DNA from: DATFVA01 sp963764235
Lineage (GTDB): Bacteria; Bacteroidota; Ignavibacteria; Ignavibacteriales; Ignavibacteriaceae
Direction: 5' to 3'
NCBI GenBank assembly: GCA_963764235.1
Contig: CAVXRO010000007.1
Location: 1-64,000 of the forward strand
Length of the DNA: 64,000 nt
Shown here: positions 46,080 to 55,730 of the stretch, piece after piece
How the letters are laid out: each line of letters opens with the position of its first letter
Numbering within the stretch: the first letter of the stretch is position 1
Notes under the pieces: model-generated
What the model saw: only the letters and a program-made list of their open reading frames with translations
The model's database searches: none
Told to the model about the DNA's origin: nothing
Translations under genes and position numbers: made by a program

Positions 46080-47343
46080 TATCTTCAAGTCCAAACATTT
46101 CAGGGATGAGAAGGTCAAAAGAAATTTCTTCCTGAATGTTTTTGACGGATCCGTATATTCTTTTGCGATGAGCTTCGTCTCATTGCAGACTGTACTACCG
46201 GTTTTCATAAAGAAAATCAGCGGAAGCGATATAGCCGTAGGATTGATACCGGTGATCTGGTCTGTCGGATTTAATTTTCCGCAAATTTTTATTTCCAATT
46301 ATGTTCGTAAACTCGGATATAAAAAACCCTGGATGCTTAAAACCGCGCTTGTGCAGAGAATTCCCTGGCTGGTATTAGCTTTTCTATCCTATTTCCTGGT
46401 GGACAGCCTTGATAATTCAACAGCCCTCATAATCATCTTTCTCGGGCTTGCGTTCGCGGCCTTTGGTGGCAGTATAAATCTTCCGGGCTGGTTTGATTTA
46501 ATTTCCAAAATTACTCCGGTACAGCTCAGGGGAAGATTGTTTGCCTACCGCTCTGTGCTTGGTGCAGCGATGGGAATATTCGGAGGATGGGCGGTATCTT
46601 TTATTCTGGATAATGTAAGCTACCCCGACAATTTTTCTCTTTTATTCCTGCTTGCATTTATAATAATGATGCTTTCATATACCTTTCTTACATTTATAAA
46701 GGAAGAGCATCCCAATCACCCGCAATCAAATTTCACATACAAAGAATTCCTCAAACGTCTGAAAGCAATTCTTAAAGAAGAAGAGAATTTCAGAAATTTT
46801 ATAATTGCAGACTCAATGATGATGCTTGCGCTTATGTCAAATGCGTTCCTTGCCGTTAATGCCATTGAAAAGTTTAATCTCCCGGATGCGTATGCAGGTT
46901 ACTTTACAATAGTTATGATGCTGAGTATGACTATCGGAAGTCTGTACTTCGGGTATATGGCAGATAAGAAAGGTCATAAGCTCAACCTGGTATGGTCATC
47001 CGTATTTACGCTTACTGCGTGCATAGCTGCCCTTCTTGCCCCGATCGTTGAAATATATTTTATATGTTTTGCAGCTTCTGCTCTTACTATAACGCTGACA
47101 CAGGTTTCCCGATTGACAATCATTGCGGAGATTTGCAGGGAGGATGACCGTCCCACATATATATCCCTTACGAATCTTATTACGGCGCCATTCATCCTTT
47201 CCGGATTATTAGGAGGCTGGATAGCATCTTATTTCGGATATAATGCAGTATTTATAATTGCCGGAATATTTGCTGCGATGGCATTCTTCTGGCTGAATAT
47301 GAAGGTTACAGAACCCCGAAAAACAGAGTTCGTGAACAACTGA
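46072..47343 (+). CDS. MFS transporter
   Basis: The protein has 423 residues from a TTG start that overlaps the end of the GH42 gene by eight bases. Hydrophobic segments fit about 12 membrane helices with a cytoplasmic loop near residues 215-245. RGRLFAYRSVLGAAMGIFGG is a typical MFS loop/helix motif. It probably carries mono- or oligosaccharides across the inner membrane, adjacent to the enzyme that would cut them. Confidence 0.85.
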   Translation: MPDIFKSKHFRDEKVKRNFFLNVFDGSVYSFAMSFVSLQTVLPVFIKKISGSDIAVGLIPVIWSVGFNFPQIFISNYVRKLGYKKPWMLKTALVQRIPWLVLAFLSYFLVDSLDNSTALIIIFLGLAFAAFGGSINLPGWFDLISKITPVQLRGRLFAYRSVLGAAMGIFGGWAVSFILDNVSYPDNFSLLFLLAFIIMMLSYTFLTFIKEEHPNHPQSNFTYKEFLKRLKAILKEEENFRNFIIADSMMMLALMSNAFLAVNAIEKFNLPDAYAGYFTIVMMLSMTIGSLYFGYMADKKGHKLNLVWSSVFTLTACIAALLAPIVEIYFICFAASALTITLTQVSRLTIIAEICREDDRPTYISLTNLITAPFILSGLLGGWIASYFGYNAVFIIAGIFAAMAFFWLNMKVTEPRKTEFVNN

Positions 47344-47356
47344 GAGAAAATAAGAA

Positions 47357-49048
47357 ATGAAAAAAATATCAAGAAGAAATTTTATAAGGAACTCCGCGCT
47401 TGCGGGCATGGGCTCGCTTGTCGCTTCAAGCGCAATATTATCCGCTCCTTCTCTACTGCTTGACAGAAGGACCGAAATGTCAACAAGGCAGGGAGAATTA
47501 ATATTCAAACCTTATTTTGTTCAGGATAGCAGAGGACCCAACCTTTATGAACTCAGCTGGGCGACTGATAAAAACTGGGATACTTTCTACTCGGATATCC
47601 ATATCGATAAAAACAGCGGGATAATAATATCAGATACAAAAGGAACTGAGCGTTTCGGTATCAATGTAAGATGGAATGTAGAAGGGTTCGGGTGGACAAA
47701 TATAACCGCAGACAACAACGGTGAATTTTACACGCTTCCTCCTGAAGGGAAATTAGCAGATCTGAACCTGAATTACGAACTATGCGGCAGCAGGGTGGTG
47801 AGGAACCGAAGCAGGCTGAAAGATCTTTCGGCTTCCGGCTGGATCCCGGGTCCCGAAGTAATGATGCACGTTAACCTGTCGGAACAGTTTTATGAAGACG
47901 CGAAGAAAAATTTTAATGATGGGGAGAAATGTGCCGGGCTTGCTCAAAACGGTCTCCTCTACGCGCTGCATGCAAGTGAGAAGATGGAACTTGGAAGAGC
48001 TGCTTTCGATATTCTTCAAAGAGGACAGAGAAATGATTTTTATATAGGATGCGATGCAAGGGCGTTTTACCAGATGTACCAGGATAAATTTTTGGAGATG
48101 TTCGGCAACCTGTTTAATTATGCCAATATAACTTTCGTTGCAAAAGGCGACGGTATGATGTCTGATTATCAAACCGCTCCTGCTGAGATAAATCCTGAGA
48201 CCAGGGAATTGCTTATAAATAAGCTGAACGAAAGAAATATAAAATGCCAGGAAAGACTTCTGTTCTGGTTTCACGACTGTTGTACACCTGACTGGCTGAA
48301 AAATATGAAATTTGATGACCTTTTGAAGTACGCGGAGAAACTGACAAAAGAAACTATGAGAAAATTCGGTGATAAACTTTATGCCATGGAGTTGGTGAAT
48401 GAACTGCATGACTGGGCCAATGAGATGCATCTGAACCATGAGCAGATCACCGAACTTGTAAGACTGATTAATGACGTTGCGAAAGCAGAAGCTCCGAATG
48501 TTAAACGGACCATTAATAACTGCTGCCCCTTTGCGGAGTATGTGCAGATGCACAGCTACTCCGGAAGTCCCGCAGATTATCCTCAGAGAACTCCGTACCA
48601 GTTTTCCAAAGACCTGATTGAAGCAGGTATCGATTTCGATATACTCGAACAGCAGATGTACTATCCGTACAGGGATCTTCAGGACACTATACTGATAATT
48701 GAAAAGCTGGCTTCGCTCGGGAGACCAATGCAGATTTCAGAAATAGGCTGTCCGGGCGGACCTACAAACAGATCGGTGAAGCTGGATGAGGTAAAAATCT
48801 CAAATGAACCATACTTATGGCACCAGCCCTGGGATGAACATATCCAGGCAAACTGGCTCGAAGATCTTTATACGTTGATCTACAGTAAACCATATATTCA
48901 TGCCGGCAACTGGTTTGATTTTGTTGATCCTTATTCTTACATGGAAAACGGGGGACTTTTACGTTCTCCCGAAGGTGAAAAAAAAGAGGCTTATATAAGG
49001 TTTGAACAATTGAAAAACAGGTTCGAAAATCTTCCGTTAAAATCATAA
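47357..49048 (+). CDS. GH10-like glycoside hydrolase 1 of 4, Tat-exported
   Basis: The protein has 563 residues. MKKISRRNFIRNSALAGMGS is a twin-arginine signal. Residues about 45-165 form a conserved N-terminal beta-domain shared by all four neighbours (FGINVRWNVEGFG; ITADNNGEFY; RVVRNR), and about 170-225 form a helical hairpin. The GH10 barrel follows, with E349 in AMELVNELHDWANE as acid/base and E462 in MQISEIGCPGG as nucleophile. The EPTEG strand of the other copies is replaced by QTAPAEINPET, so the substrate subsites have diverged. GH10 enzymes retain configuration and cut beta-1,4-xylan; the true substrate of this subgroup is not proven. Confidence 0.8.
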   Translation: MKKISRRNFIRNSALAGMGSLVASSAILSAPSLLLDRRTEMSTRQGELIFKPYFVQDSRGPNLYELSWATDKNWDTFYSDIHIDKNSGIIISDTKGTERFGINVRWNVEGFGWTNITADNNGEFYTLPPEGKLADLNLNYELCGSRVVRNRSRLKDLSASGWIPGPEVMMHVNLSEQFYEDAKKNFNDGEKCAGLAQNGLLYALHASEKMELGRAAFDILQRGQRNDFYIGCDARAFYQMYQDKFLEMFGNLFNYANITFVAKGDGMMSDYQTAPAEINPETRELLINKLNERNIKCQERLLFWFHDCCTPDWLKNMKFDDLLKYAEKLTKETMRKFGDKLYAMELVNELHDWANEMHLNHEQITELVRLINDVAKAEAPNVKRTINNCCPFAEYVQMHSYSGSPADYPQRTPYQFSKDLIEAGIDFDILEQQMYYPYRDLQDTILIIEKLASLGRPMQISEIGCPGGPTNRSVKLDEVKISNEPYLWHQPWDEHIQANWLEDLYTLIYSKPYIHAGNWFDFVDPYSYMENGGLLRSPEGEKKEAYIRFEQLKNRFENLPLKS

Positions 49049-49063
49049 CAAAACAATAATATT

Positions 49064-50692
49064 ATGGCAAAGAAAATACTAAAAGAATCCAGTATAGCAG
49101 GAATTACTGCTGAAATTATAACTGAAAAGAGGACAGGTACATTTACTGAACAGGGAGAGCTGATGTTCAGACCTTACTATGTTCAGAGGGGAGTGGGTCC
49201 CAATTTACTGGATTGGGCTTACGCATCTGATAAAAACTGGGATGCATTTCAGTCCAATATCACAGCATCCAACGACGGGGTAAAGATTTCTGATACAGAA
49301 GGCAGGGAGAAATTTGGAATTGACGTCCGCTGGAATGTGGAGGGATTCGGATATATTTTCATAACTGCAGACAACGGGGGAGAATTTTATCAGCTTCCTC
49401 CGAAAGGCCAGTCCAAAACTTTGAATCTCAACTTTGAACTGGCAAAAAGCAGAGTAACGAGGAACAGACGCAGGGTAGAAATGCATAAAAACCAGGGCTG
49501 GATTCCTTCGTATGAGGTTATGTCATTTGTGAACCTCTCTGAAGAGCTCTTCAAAGAAGCTGAGAAATTTTTGAATGACGGTGAAAAGTGTGGAGAACTC
49601 TCTCAGAAAAGTCTGCTTTATGCAATGTGGGCAGGTGAAAAGATTGAACTGGAAAAAGCAAGGTTCAGCATTCAGAAGAATGCTGTCAGAAAAGATTTCT
49701 TCATTGGATGCGATGCCCGCGGATTTTACCAGATGGATCCGGAGTCTTTTATGGAAATGTTCACAGATGCTTTTGATTATGCAACTATTACATATTATTT
49801 AATGAGCGGATTCTACCAGGATTTTGAGCCGACAGAAGGCGATACTCAGTACGATGTACGTGATGTTCTTTTTAATAAACTTAAAAAAAACAATATTACG
49901 GTAGAAGGCAGACCAATCTACTGGCCCTACAGAACCGTGACCCCCGACTGGCTCAGAAATAAAAGTTATGATGAAGTACTAAAATATGTGGAGAAACATG
50001 CACGGGAGGTCGTCAGTCATTACGGCGACGGAATGTATGCCTGGGAAATTGTAAACGAATCTCACGACTGGGCAAATGAAACCCAGCTGACACCTGATCA
50101 GATTACGAATGTAACTAAGCTCGCTTGTGAAGTTGCCAAGGACACCAATCCCAAAGTCGGCAGACTCATAAATAACTGCTGTCCTTTTGCGGAATATGTT
50201 CAGCTAAAAAAATGGGGAGAGCTTGATGCCAAATATCCACAGAGGACACCTCACCAGTTTATGCAGGACCTGGTTGATAATGGAGTTGAATTTACGATTA
50301 CCGGACAGCAAATGTATTTTCCATACAGAGACCTTGCAGATACAATTATCCTTATTGAAAGACTTGAGAAGTTCGGCCGTCCTGTACAGCTGACAGAAGT
50401 AGGAGCCTCATCAGGATCATCTAAAGCATCTATCGAGAATGGTTCACTCGAAATTTCAAATGAACCCTATGTATGGCACAGGAACTGGGACCAGGATCTA
50501 CAGGCAGAATGGCTGGAAGGTCTTTATACAATGGCATACAGCAAACCTTGGATAGAAGCAGTGAATTGGTACGATTTTGTTGACCCCTATTCGTGGATTA
50601 AGAATGGTGGTCTTATTGCCTCACCCCAGGGAGAGAAGAAGGCAGCCTATGAACGGCTGATTAAGCTGAAAAAAGAATGGAAGTTAATCTGA
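49064..50692 (+). CDS. GH10-like glycoside hydrolase 2 of 4, no signal peptide
   Basis: The protein has 542 residues and the same layout as its neighbours: an N-terminal beta-domain (FGIDVRWNVEGFG at about 85-97, ITADNGGEFY), a helical hairpin (EAEKFLNDGEKCGELSQKSL), then the GH10 barrel with DFEPTEGDTQYDV, VEGRPIYWPYR, E332 in WEIVNESHDWANE and E445 in VQLTEVGASSG. The N-terminus MAKKILKESSIAGITAEIIT has lost, or never had, an export signal, so the enzyme is predicted cytoplasmic. It starts 16 bases after copy 1. Confidence 0.8.
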   Translation: MAKKILKESSIAGITAEIITEKRTGTFTEQGELMFRPYYVQRGVGPNLLDWAYASDKNWDAFQSNITASNDGVKISDTEGREKFGIDVRWNVEGFGYIFITADNGGEFYQLPPKGQSKTLNLNFELAKSRVTRNRRRVEMHKNQGWIPSYEVMSFVNLSEELFKEAEKFLNDGEKCGELSQKSLLYAMWAGEKIELEKARFSIQKNAVRKDFFIGCDARGFYQMDPESFMEMFTDAFDYATITYYLMSGFYQDFEPTEGDTQYDVRDVLFNKLKKNNITVEGRPIYWPYRTVTPDWLRNKSYDEVLKYVEKHAREVVSHYGDGMYAWEIVNESHDWANETQLTPDQITNVTKLACEVAKDTNPKVGRLINNCCPFAEYVQLKKWGELDAKYPQRTPHQFMQDLVDNGVEFTITGQQMYFPYRDLADTIILIERLEKFGRPVQLTEVGASSGSSKASIENGSLEISNEPYVWHRNWDQDLQAEWLEGLYTMAYSKPWIEAVNWYDFVDPYSWIKNGGLIASPQGEKKAAYERLIKLKKEWKLI

Positions 50693-50702
50693 CTAAATAA
50701 TT

Positions 50703-52238
50703 ATGGGCGGAAAGTTAATATTCAAACCTTATTTTATTCAGAAAGGAAGAGGTCCGCACCTCTTTGATTTTGTCATGTCAATCGATGAGATGGGTGATGC
50801 CTTCCATTCTGATATAATAGTCACAGACCGGGGTATTGAAATCTCAGATACTGAAGGAAGAAATAAATTTGCTATCAGTGTAAGATGGAATGTTGAAGGA
50901 TACGGTTATTTGTTTATGCCTGCCGATAATGGTGGTGAATTCTATAGTCTTCCGCTGTCAGGAGAAAAAATAATTATCCTGAATTATGAACTTGCTAAAA
51001 CAAGAATAGCGAGAAACCGTGAAAGGATAAAGATTTTTATTGAACAGGAATGGAAACCGGGTTCAGAAATAAAGTATATCAGTGACCTTTCGGAAGACCT
51101 TTTCAATGAAGCGGACAAGAATGTAAACAATCCCGAAAAATGTGCTGAGCTTTCACAGCGATCGTTAAAATATTCCACGGGGGTAAGCGAAATAATTGAA
51201 ATGGATAAAGCGAGGTTTGATATCCGGAATAACCCCGTGAGAAAAGATTTTCTATTCGGCTGCGATACGCGCGGATACTTCCAGATGGAGAGCAGTGAAC
51301 TCTTCCTTGAAAGATTTTCTGAAGCATTTAATTATGCTACAATTACACATTACCTAAAGGGAGATTTTATTGATTTCGAACCGGAAGAGGGAGATAAAAA
51401 ATTTAAAGAGCGTGATAAGCTGCTGGCTGAACTGCGTAAGCGCAATATAACAGTTGAAGGCAGACCTTTATTCTGGACGCACACCTGGGTTACACCGGAG
51501 TGGCTTGAGAAAAAATCATATCCTGATCTTCTGAAATATGTCGAAAAGCATGTCAGGGAAGTAATAAAACATTATGGCGATGAGATCAAAGTATGGGAAG
51601 TTGTAAATGAGATGCATGACTGGGCAAACCAGGTTCAGTTAAATCATGAACAGACTATCGAATTAACGAAATTAGCATGTGATGTTGCAAGAGATACAAA
51701 TCCCGGTATTCGTCTGCTCATTAATAACTGCTGTCCTTTTGCTGACTACGTTCAGAAAGGGAAGTGGCACGAGCTTGATGCAAAATTCCCACAGCGCACT
51801 CCGCACCGGTTTACCGAGCAGATCATCGAAGCAGGAGTTGACTTTGATATTATCGGGGTGCAGGTTTATTTTGTGCACAGGACTTTAACTGAAGCAATTC
51901 AGTCCATCGATCGTTATGAAAATATGGGCAAGAAAGTCCAGCTGGCGGAAATCGGTGCTCCCTCGAGGGGTATTACCCAGGAATTCACTGAGCAGGATGA
52001 AGACTACAGTACCAGGCCTTACGAATGGCACCGTCATTGGGACGAGGAATTACAGGCTGACTGGCTTGAAAATATATTCACTTACGGTTACAGCAAAAGC
52101 TATATAGAAGCGGCGAACTGGTATGATTTTGTGGATCCTTTCGCTTTCCTGAAATCCGGGGGACTTCTTCGCTCACCTCAGGGCGGAAAGAAAGCCGCAT
52201 ATGACAGGTTATTAAATCTCAGGAAGAGATGGGGATAG
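50703..52238 (+). CDS. GH10-like glycoside hydrolase 3 of 4, no signal peptide
   Basis: The protein has 511 residues, the shortest of the set because it starts directly at the beta-domain (MGGKLIFKPYFIQKGRGPHL). The barrel carries DFEPEEGDKKFKERD, VEGRPLFWTHTWVTPEWLEK, E303 in WEVVNEMHDWANQ and E416 in VQLAEIGAPSR. NNCCPFADY, present in all four copies, lies on barrel strand six. The start is 11 bases after copy 2. It is predicted cytoplasmic, so it would act on imported short oligosaccharides rather than polymer. Confidence 0.8.
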   Translation: MGGKLIFKPYFIQKGRGPHLFDFVMSIDEMGDAFHSDIIVTDRGIEISDTEGRNKFAISVRWNVEGYGYLFMPADNGGEFYSLPLSGEKIIILNYELAKTRIARNRERIKIFIEQEWKPGSEIKYISDLSEDLFNEADKNVNNPEKCAELSQRSLKYSTGVSEIIEMDKARFDIRNNPVRKDFLFGCDTRGYFQMESSELFLERFSEAFNYATITHYLKGDFIDFEPEEGDKKFKERDKLLAELRKRNITVEGRPLFWTHTWVTPEWLEKKSYPDLLKYVEKHVREVIKHYGDEIKVWEVVNEMHDWANQVQLNHEQTIELTKLACDVARDTNPGIRLLINNCCPFADYVQKGKWHELDAKFPQRTPHRFTEQIIEAGVDFDIIGVQVYFVHRTLTEAIQSIDRYENMGKKVQLAEIGAPSRGITQEFTEQDEDYSTRPYEWHRHWDEELQADWLENIFTYGYSKSYIEAANWYDFVDPFAFLKSGGLLRSPQGGKKAAYDRLLNLRKRWG

Positions 52239-52277
52239 TTTTGAATTCAATTCTCAATTTAAATAACCAATGATAAT

Positions 52278-53933
52278 ATGAAAACACTATCAAGAAGAAA
52301 CTTCATAAAAACAGGCGCTTTAAGCTCGGCAGCAATTGCAGCTTCCTCATCCTTTTTTACAGGATGGGCAAAACCGCTCAGGGTAAAAAAGGATACAGAT
52401 CTTATCTTCCGTCCTTATCCTCATCCATGGATGCCGCAGATGAACTTTGCATACCTCACCGATATAAACGAGGACCCCTTTAAATCAGATATTCAGGTAA
52501 CTCAGGATGGTATAGTTATTCCGGACGATGCTGCAGGTCAGAAATTCTCCGTTAACACAAGGTGGTTTATAGAAAACTTCGGCTACATTATGCTCGCCGC
52601 CGATAACGGCGGAGAATTTTATTCGACGGACGATCTGAACGGCTCCCTTAATCTTAATTTCGAATTTGCAAAAACGCGTGTTAGCCGCAACCGGAAAGTA
52701 AAGGGAAGATATGAAAGTTCAGGTACTCAGTTCTCTTCTGAAGTAAAACACCTGGCCGATCTTTCGGAAGAACTCCTTGAGGCCGCCAAAAAGCACCAAA
52801 ACGAAGGCGAAAAATGTGCGCAAATATCCGATAAAGCTCTTGAATACGCACTGTGGGCGGGAGAAAAAATAGAGCTTGAAAGGGCCAAATCTGAAATTCA
52901 AAGAATGAACCGAAAAGATCCTTTTCATTTCGGATGCGAAAGCAGGCAGATGATTTGGGCAAAGTCCGAAGAATTTGTCAAAAGATTTCCAGAGCTCTTC
53001 AACTTTGCAACGGTGACACATTACGTCTGGGACAGCTGGTATGAACTTTTCGAACCAACAGAAGGACATTATAACTGGGGAGTTAAAGATGACATAGTCG
53101 ATTTCCTGATGAAAAATAAGATTGAAATTGAGGGCCGGCCGCTGTTCTGGTTTCATCCCACAGTAACTCCGGACTGGCTGAAGACAAAGAATTATGATGA
53201 GCTGAAACAATATATGGAAAAACATATCTATGATCTTGTAACTCATTATAAAGACAATGTCCTTTCCTGGGAAGTGTTCAATGAATACCATGACTGGGCA
53301 AATATTTTTAACCATACTCCTGAACAGATGACTGAACTTGCAAGGCTTGCATTCGATAGGACTAAAGAAGTGAATCCTAATGTCACCAGGATCTTAAATA
53401 ATTGCTGCCCCTGGGCGGAATATGCTGCAATGGGTAGAATGGCCAGGATGGATGCTACCCGGCCTCTGCGTTCACCAAGGAAATTCATCGAAGATCTTAC
53501 AAATTCAGGCGTTGATTTTGATGTGCTCGGTATACAGATATACTTCCCAAGGAGAGACTTATCAGATATAGTAAGACTCCTTGAACGACTGGAGAAATTT
53601 AATAAGCCGATATATATAACAGAACTTGGGGCATCTTCAGGATATTCGGTTGAACATATTATGGACGGTCAGATGAAAATATCAAATGAACCATATGAAT
53701 GGCACAGACGCTGGGATGAGGATCTGCAGGCTGAATGGCTAGAGCAGGTTTACACATTATATTACAGCAGGCCATCCATAAAAGCAGTCAACTGGTATGA
53801 CTTCTCCGATTTCCGGCCTTTCATCGTAAACGGAGGATTAGTCAGGGAGGATGTTTCTCCCAAAATATCGTTCAACAGGCTAAAAGAAACATTATCCTCC
53901 TGGAATAGGCTTCCGGGAGAAAAAGGAATATAA
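52278..53933 (+). CDS. GH10-like glycoside hydrolase 4 of 4, Tat-exported
   Basis: The protein has 551 residues. MKTLSRRNFIKTGALSSAAI is a twin-arginine signal. The N-terminal beta-domain is more distant (TRWFIENFGYIMLAADNGGE). The barrel has the most canonical GH10 strand, LFEPTEGHYNWGVKDDIVDF, then GRPLFWFHPTVTPDWLKT, E336 in WEVFNEYHDWAN and E449 in YITELGASSG. NNCCPWAEY corresponds to NNCCPFAEY in the others. Export with a folded structure may indicate a bound cofactor or metal, or simply lineage habit. It ends two bases before the MtaA-like gene. Confidence 0.8.
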   Translation: MKTLSRRNFIKTGALSSAAIAASSSFFTGWAKPLRVKKDTDLIFRPYPHPWMPQMNFAYLTDINEDPFKSDIQVTQDGIVIPDDAAGQKFSVNTRWFIENFGYIMLAADNGGEFYSTDDLNGSLNLNFEFAKTRVSRNRKVKGRYESSGTQFSSEVKHLADLSEELLEAAKKHQNEGEKCAQISDKALEYALWAGEKIELERAKSEIQRMNRKDPFHFGCESRQMIWAKSEEFVKRFPELFNFATVTHYVWDSWYELFEPTEGHYNWGVKDDIVDFLMKNKIEIEGRPLFWFHPTVTPDWLKTKNYDELKQYMEKHIYDLVTHYKDNVLSWEVFNEYHDWANIFNHTPEQMTELARLAFDRTKEVNPNVTRILNNCCPWAEYAAMGRMARMDATRPLRSPRKFIEDLTNSGVDFDVLGIQIYFPRRDLSDIVRLLERLEKFNKPIYITELGASSGYSVEHIMDGQMKISNEPYEWHRRWDEDLQAEWLEQVYTLYYSRPSIKAVNWYDFSDFRPFIVNGGLVREDVSPKISFNRLKETLSSWNRLPGEKGI

Positions 53934-53935
53934 GG

Positions 53936-55081
53936 ATGACATCTAAAGAAAGAATATTGACTGCAATGCGCAGGGAAAAGGCCGACTATGTACCCGTTAG
54001 TCCTGATATCTCTGTAATGGTGCCTGACCGCCTTGACGGCAGACCTTTTTACGAAATACACCTTGACGGCAGAGAACATAATGGCTGGACATCAGCGACA
54101 CATGCGGAAGTTTATGTAAAGGCAATACAGCATTTCGGTATGGACGGCTTCTATATGTACGGAGGACTAAAACAAATCCGTCCCGAACGTCCCGAGTTTG
54201 AAACTAAAATCGTCGAAGTTCCGGATGGAAAGCTGGTAGAAAGGATTTGCCGTACCTCAAAGGGAGATTTAACCGAGAAGGAAATCTACTTTGCCGATGA
54301 ACCCCCGTGGAGAGAGGAAAAACCTATTAAGGATCTTTATACTGACTTTGAAAAATTCCAGCTCCATATGGGTTTAGGTGACTGGGAATGGGAGAAGGAA
54401 TATAATGACAAACATGTCATCGGAGACTTCGGAATTTATATGGGTATGATACCTGTTTTCCAGGATTGGTGGTTTCATTACCGTCAGGGAGGATTTGAAC
54501 AGGTATTCATGGATTTTATGATGGAAGCAGAATTTATGGACAAAGTGCATGAATTCTGGATGGAATGGGCCCTTGCTAACGTAAAAGCAATGCTTGGGGC
54601 AAAGCCAGACGTTATAATGCTAGGTGGTTCGAGCGCGAGTCTCAGTGTAAGTTCACCGGACATTTTCAAAAAATATGAACTCCCCTTTATCCAGAAAGCT
54701 TCAACACTCTGTAAGAAGGCAGGCATAATTTCACATCTTCATATATGCGGCAAAAGCTGGCCATTGATTGAGATAGTCGCCAAAGACAGCGATCTGGCAT
54801 CGATGGAACCAATGGAAGAACCACCGACAGGAAATGTTGATCTTGCAGAAGTTAAAAAAATTGTTGGTGATAAGCTCTGTATTAAAGGTAATATCAATAC
54901 AACAGAATTTATGATGACCGCCACGCCTCAGGAGGTTGAAGATAAATGCAAACGGCTCATTGATACTGTCGGTTATGACGGTGGATTTATTCTCTCAACT
55001 GGTGATCAGTGCGGCAGGGATACTCCTGATGCAAACCTATTTAAGATGGTGGAAGTCGCGCAGACTTACGGAAAATACTAA
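53936..55081 (+). CDS. Uroporphyrinogen-decarboxylase-fold methyltransferase (MtaA-like)
   Basis: The protein has 381 residues of UroD fold. It carries H269-I-C271 (SHLHICGKSW) and C359 (STGDQCGRD), the HxC...C zinc motif of MtaA/MtbA/CmuA-type methylcobamide methyltransferases, and so is unlikely to be the haem-pathway decarboxylase. Those enzymes take a methyl group from a corrinoid protein and pass it to a thiol such as coenzyme M or, in bacteria, probably to tetrahydrofolate. The start is two bases after the last GH10-like gene, so it is part of the glycosidase operon. The matching MtaB and MtaC are about 5 kb downstream. Confidence 0.8.
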   Translation: MTSKERILTAMRREKADYVPVSPDISVMVPDRLDGRPFYEIHLDGREHNGWTSATHAEVYVKAIQHFGMDGFYMYGGLKQIRPERPEFETKIVEVPDGKLVERICRTSKGDLTEKEIYFADEPPWREEKPIKDLYTDFEKFQLHMGLGDWEWEKEYNDKHVIGDFGIYMGMIPVFQDWWFHYRQGGFEQVFMDFMMEAEFMDKVHEFWMEWALANVKAMLGAKPDVIMLGGSSASLSVSSPDIFKKYELPFIQKASTLCKKAGIISHLHICGKSWPLIEIVAKDSDLASMEPMEEPPTGNVDLAEVKKIVGDKLCIKGNINTTEFMMTATPQEVEDKCKRLIDTVGYDGGFILSTGDQCGRDTPDANLFKMVEVAQTYGKY

Positions 55082-55094
55082 AAACCAGGGAGAG

Positions 55095-55730
55095 ATGATG
55101 AAACTTTTTATAGCGATACTGATGGTCACAGGATTGGTCTACAATATGTATGCACAATCGATCATTCTTCACACTCACGATGCAAAAGTGTGGAAACAGG
55201 AGCAGGTAATAAACGGCAGGCTGACGGGGTACTTTGCCCCAACGGGTAATTTACATCTGAACGGAACAGCTATACCTTTTACCGTTTCCTCATCCGATAG
55301 TTCATTTTCGGTTCAGGCGACTATTCCCGAAGGGCAGAGTTCGTTCTTCGCAGAAGCAGGAAGTGTCCAATCCGATATTGTATCGTATACTCTGGGATTT
55401 GAGCTGAAACCTGAAGCCTATGCATATGCTGAAGCTAGCGGACAGAATATAGCCCTCCATGGAAAAATTTTAAGTAATCCCGGGAACTCTTCATTAAGCT
55501 TTGAATGGAAAGCGGATGAAAACAATCCGGGTATTGTTTCTCTCACAGGTATCAATGATACTACTTCTGCATTTACGCTGGATGCAGGTTCTCCCAGGGG
55601 AGAGTATTATTTTTATTTCAATGTTTATACCTCAGACGGGGATACAGTGAAAGCCGGAACATTTATAACTAATTACCAGGACTCAATCAGAGTATTTCAT
55701 ATAAAAGACGATTACGCAGGCATGGATTGA
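55095..55730 (+). CDS. Alpha-amylase, 5' part of a frameshifted GH13 gene
   Basis: There are two adjacent ATGs at 55095 and 55098 after AGGGAGAG; the second has the better spacing. The signal peptide is MMKLFIAILMVTGLVYNMYA (QS). The piece consists of about 200 residues of N-terminal beta-sandwiches, as in extracellular GH13 enzymes, and ends HIKDDYAGMD at 55730. Removing one G from the GG at 55719-55720 gives DDYAAWIDSAVIYEITPYNF, which is exactly the start of a GH13 barrel. So this and the next entry are one gene interrupted by a single inserted base. Confidence 0.8.
   Translation: MMKLFIAILMVTGLVYNMYAQSIILHTHDAKVWKQEQVINGRLTGYFAPTGNLHLNGTAIPFTVSSSDSSFSVQATIPEGQSSFFAEAGSVQSDIVSYTLGFELKPEAYAYAEASGQNIALHGKILSNPGNSSLSFEWKADENNPGIVSLTGINDTTSAFTLDAGSPRGEYYFYFNVYTSDGDTVKAGTFITNYQDSIRVFHIKDDYAGMD

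Noticed and set aside
47780..48553. Long minus-strand frame of 257 codons across GH10-like copy 1
   Set aside because: Antisense frame over a well-supported gene with clear catalytic motifs. The translation is rich in His, Phe and Leu runs typical of reverse-frame reading.
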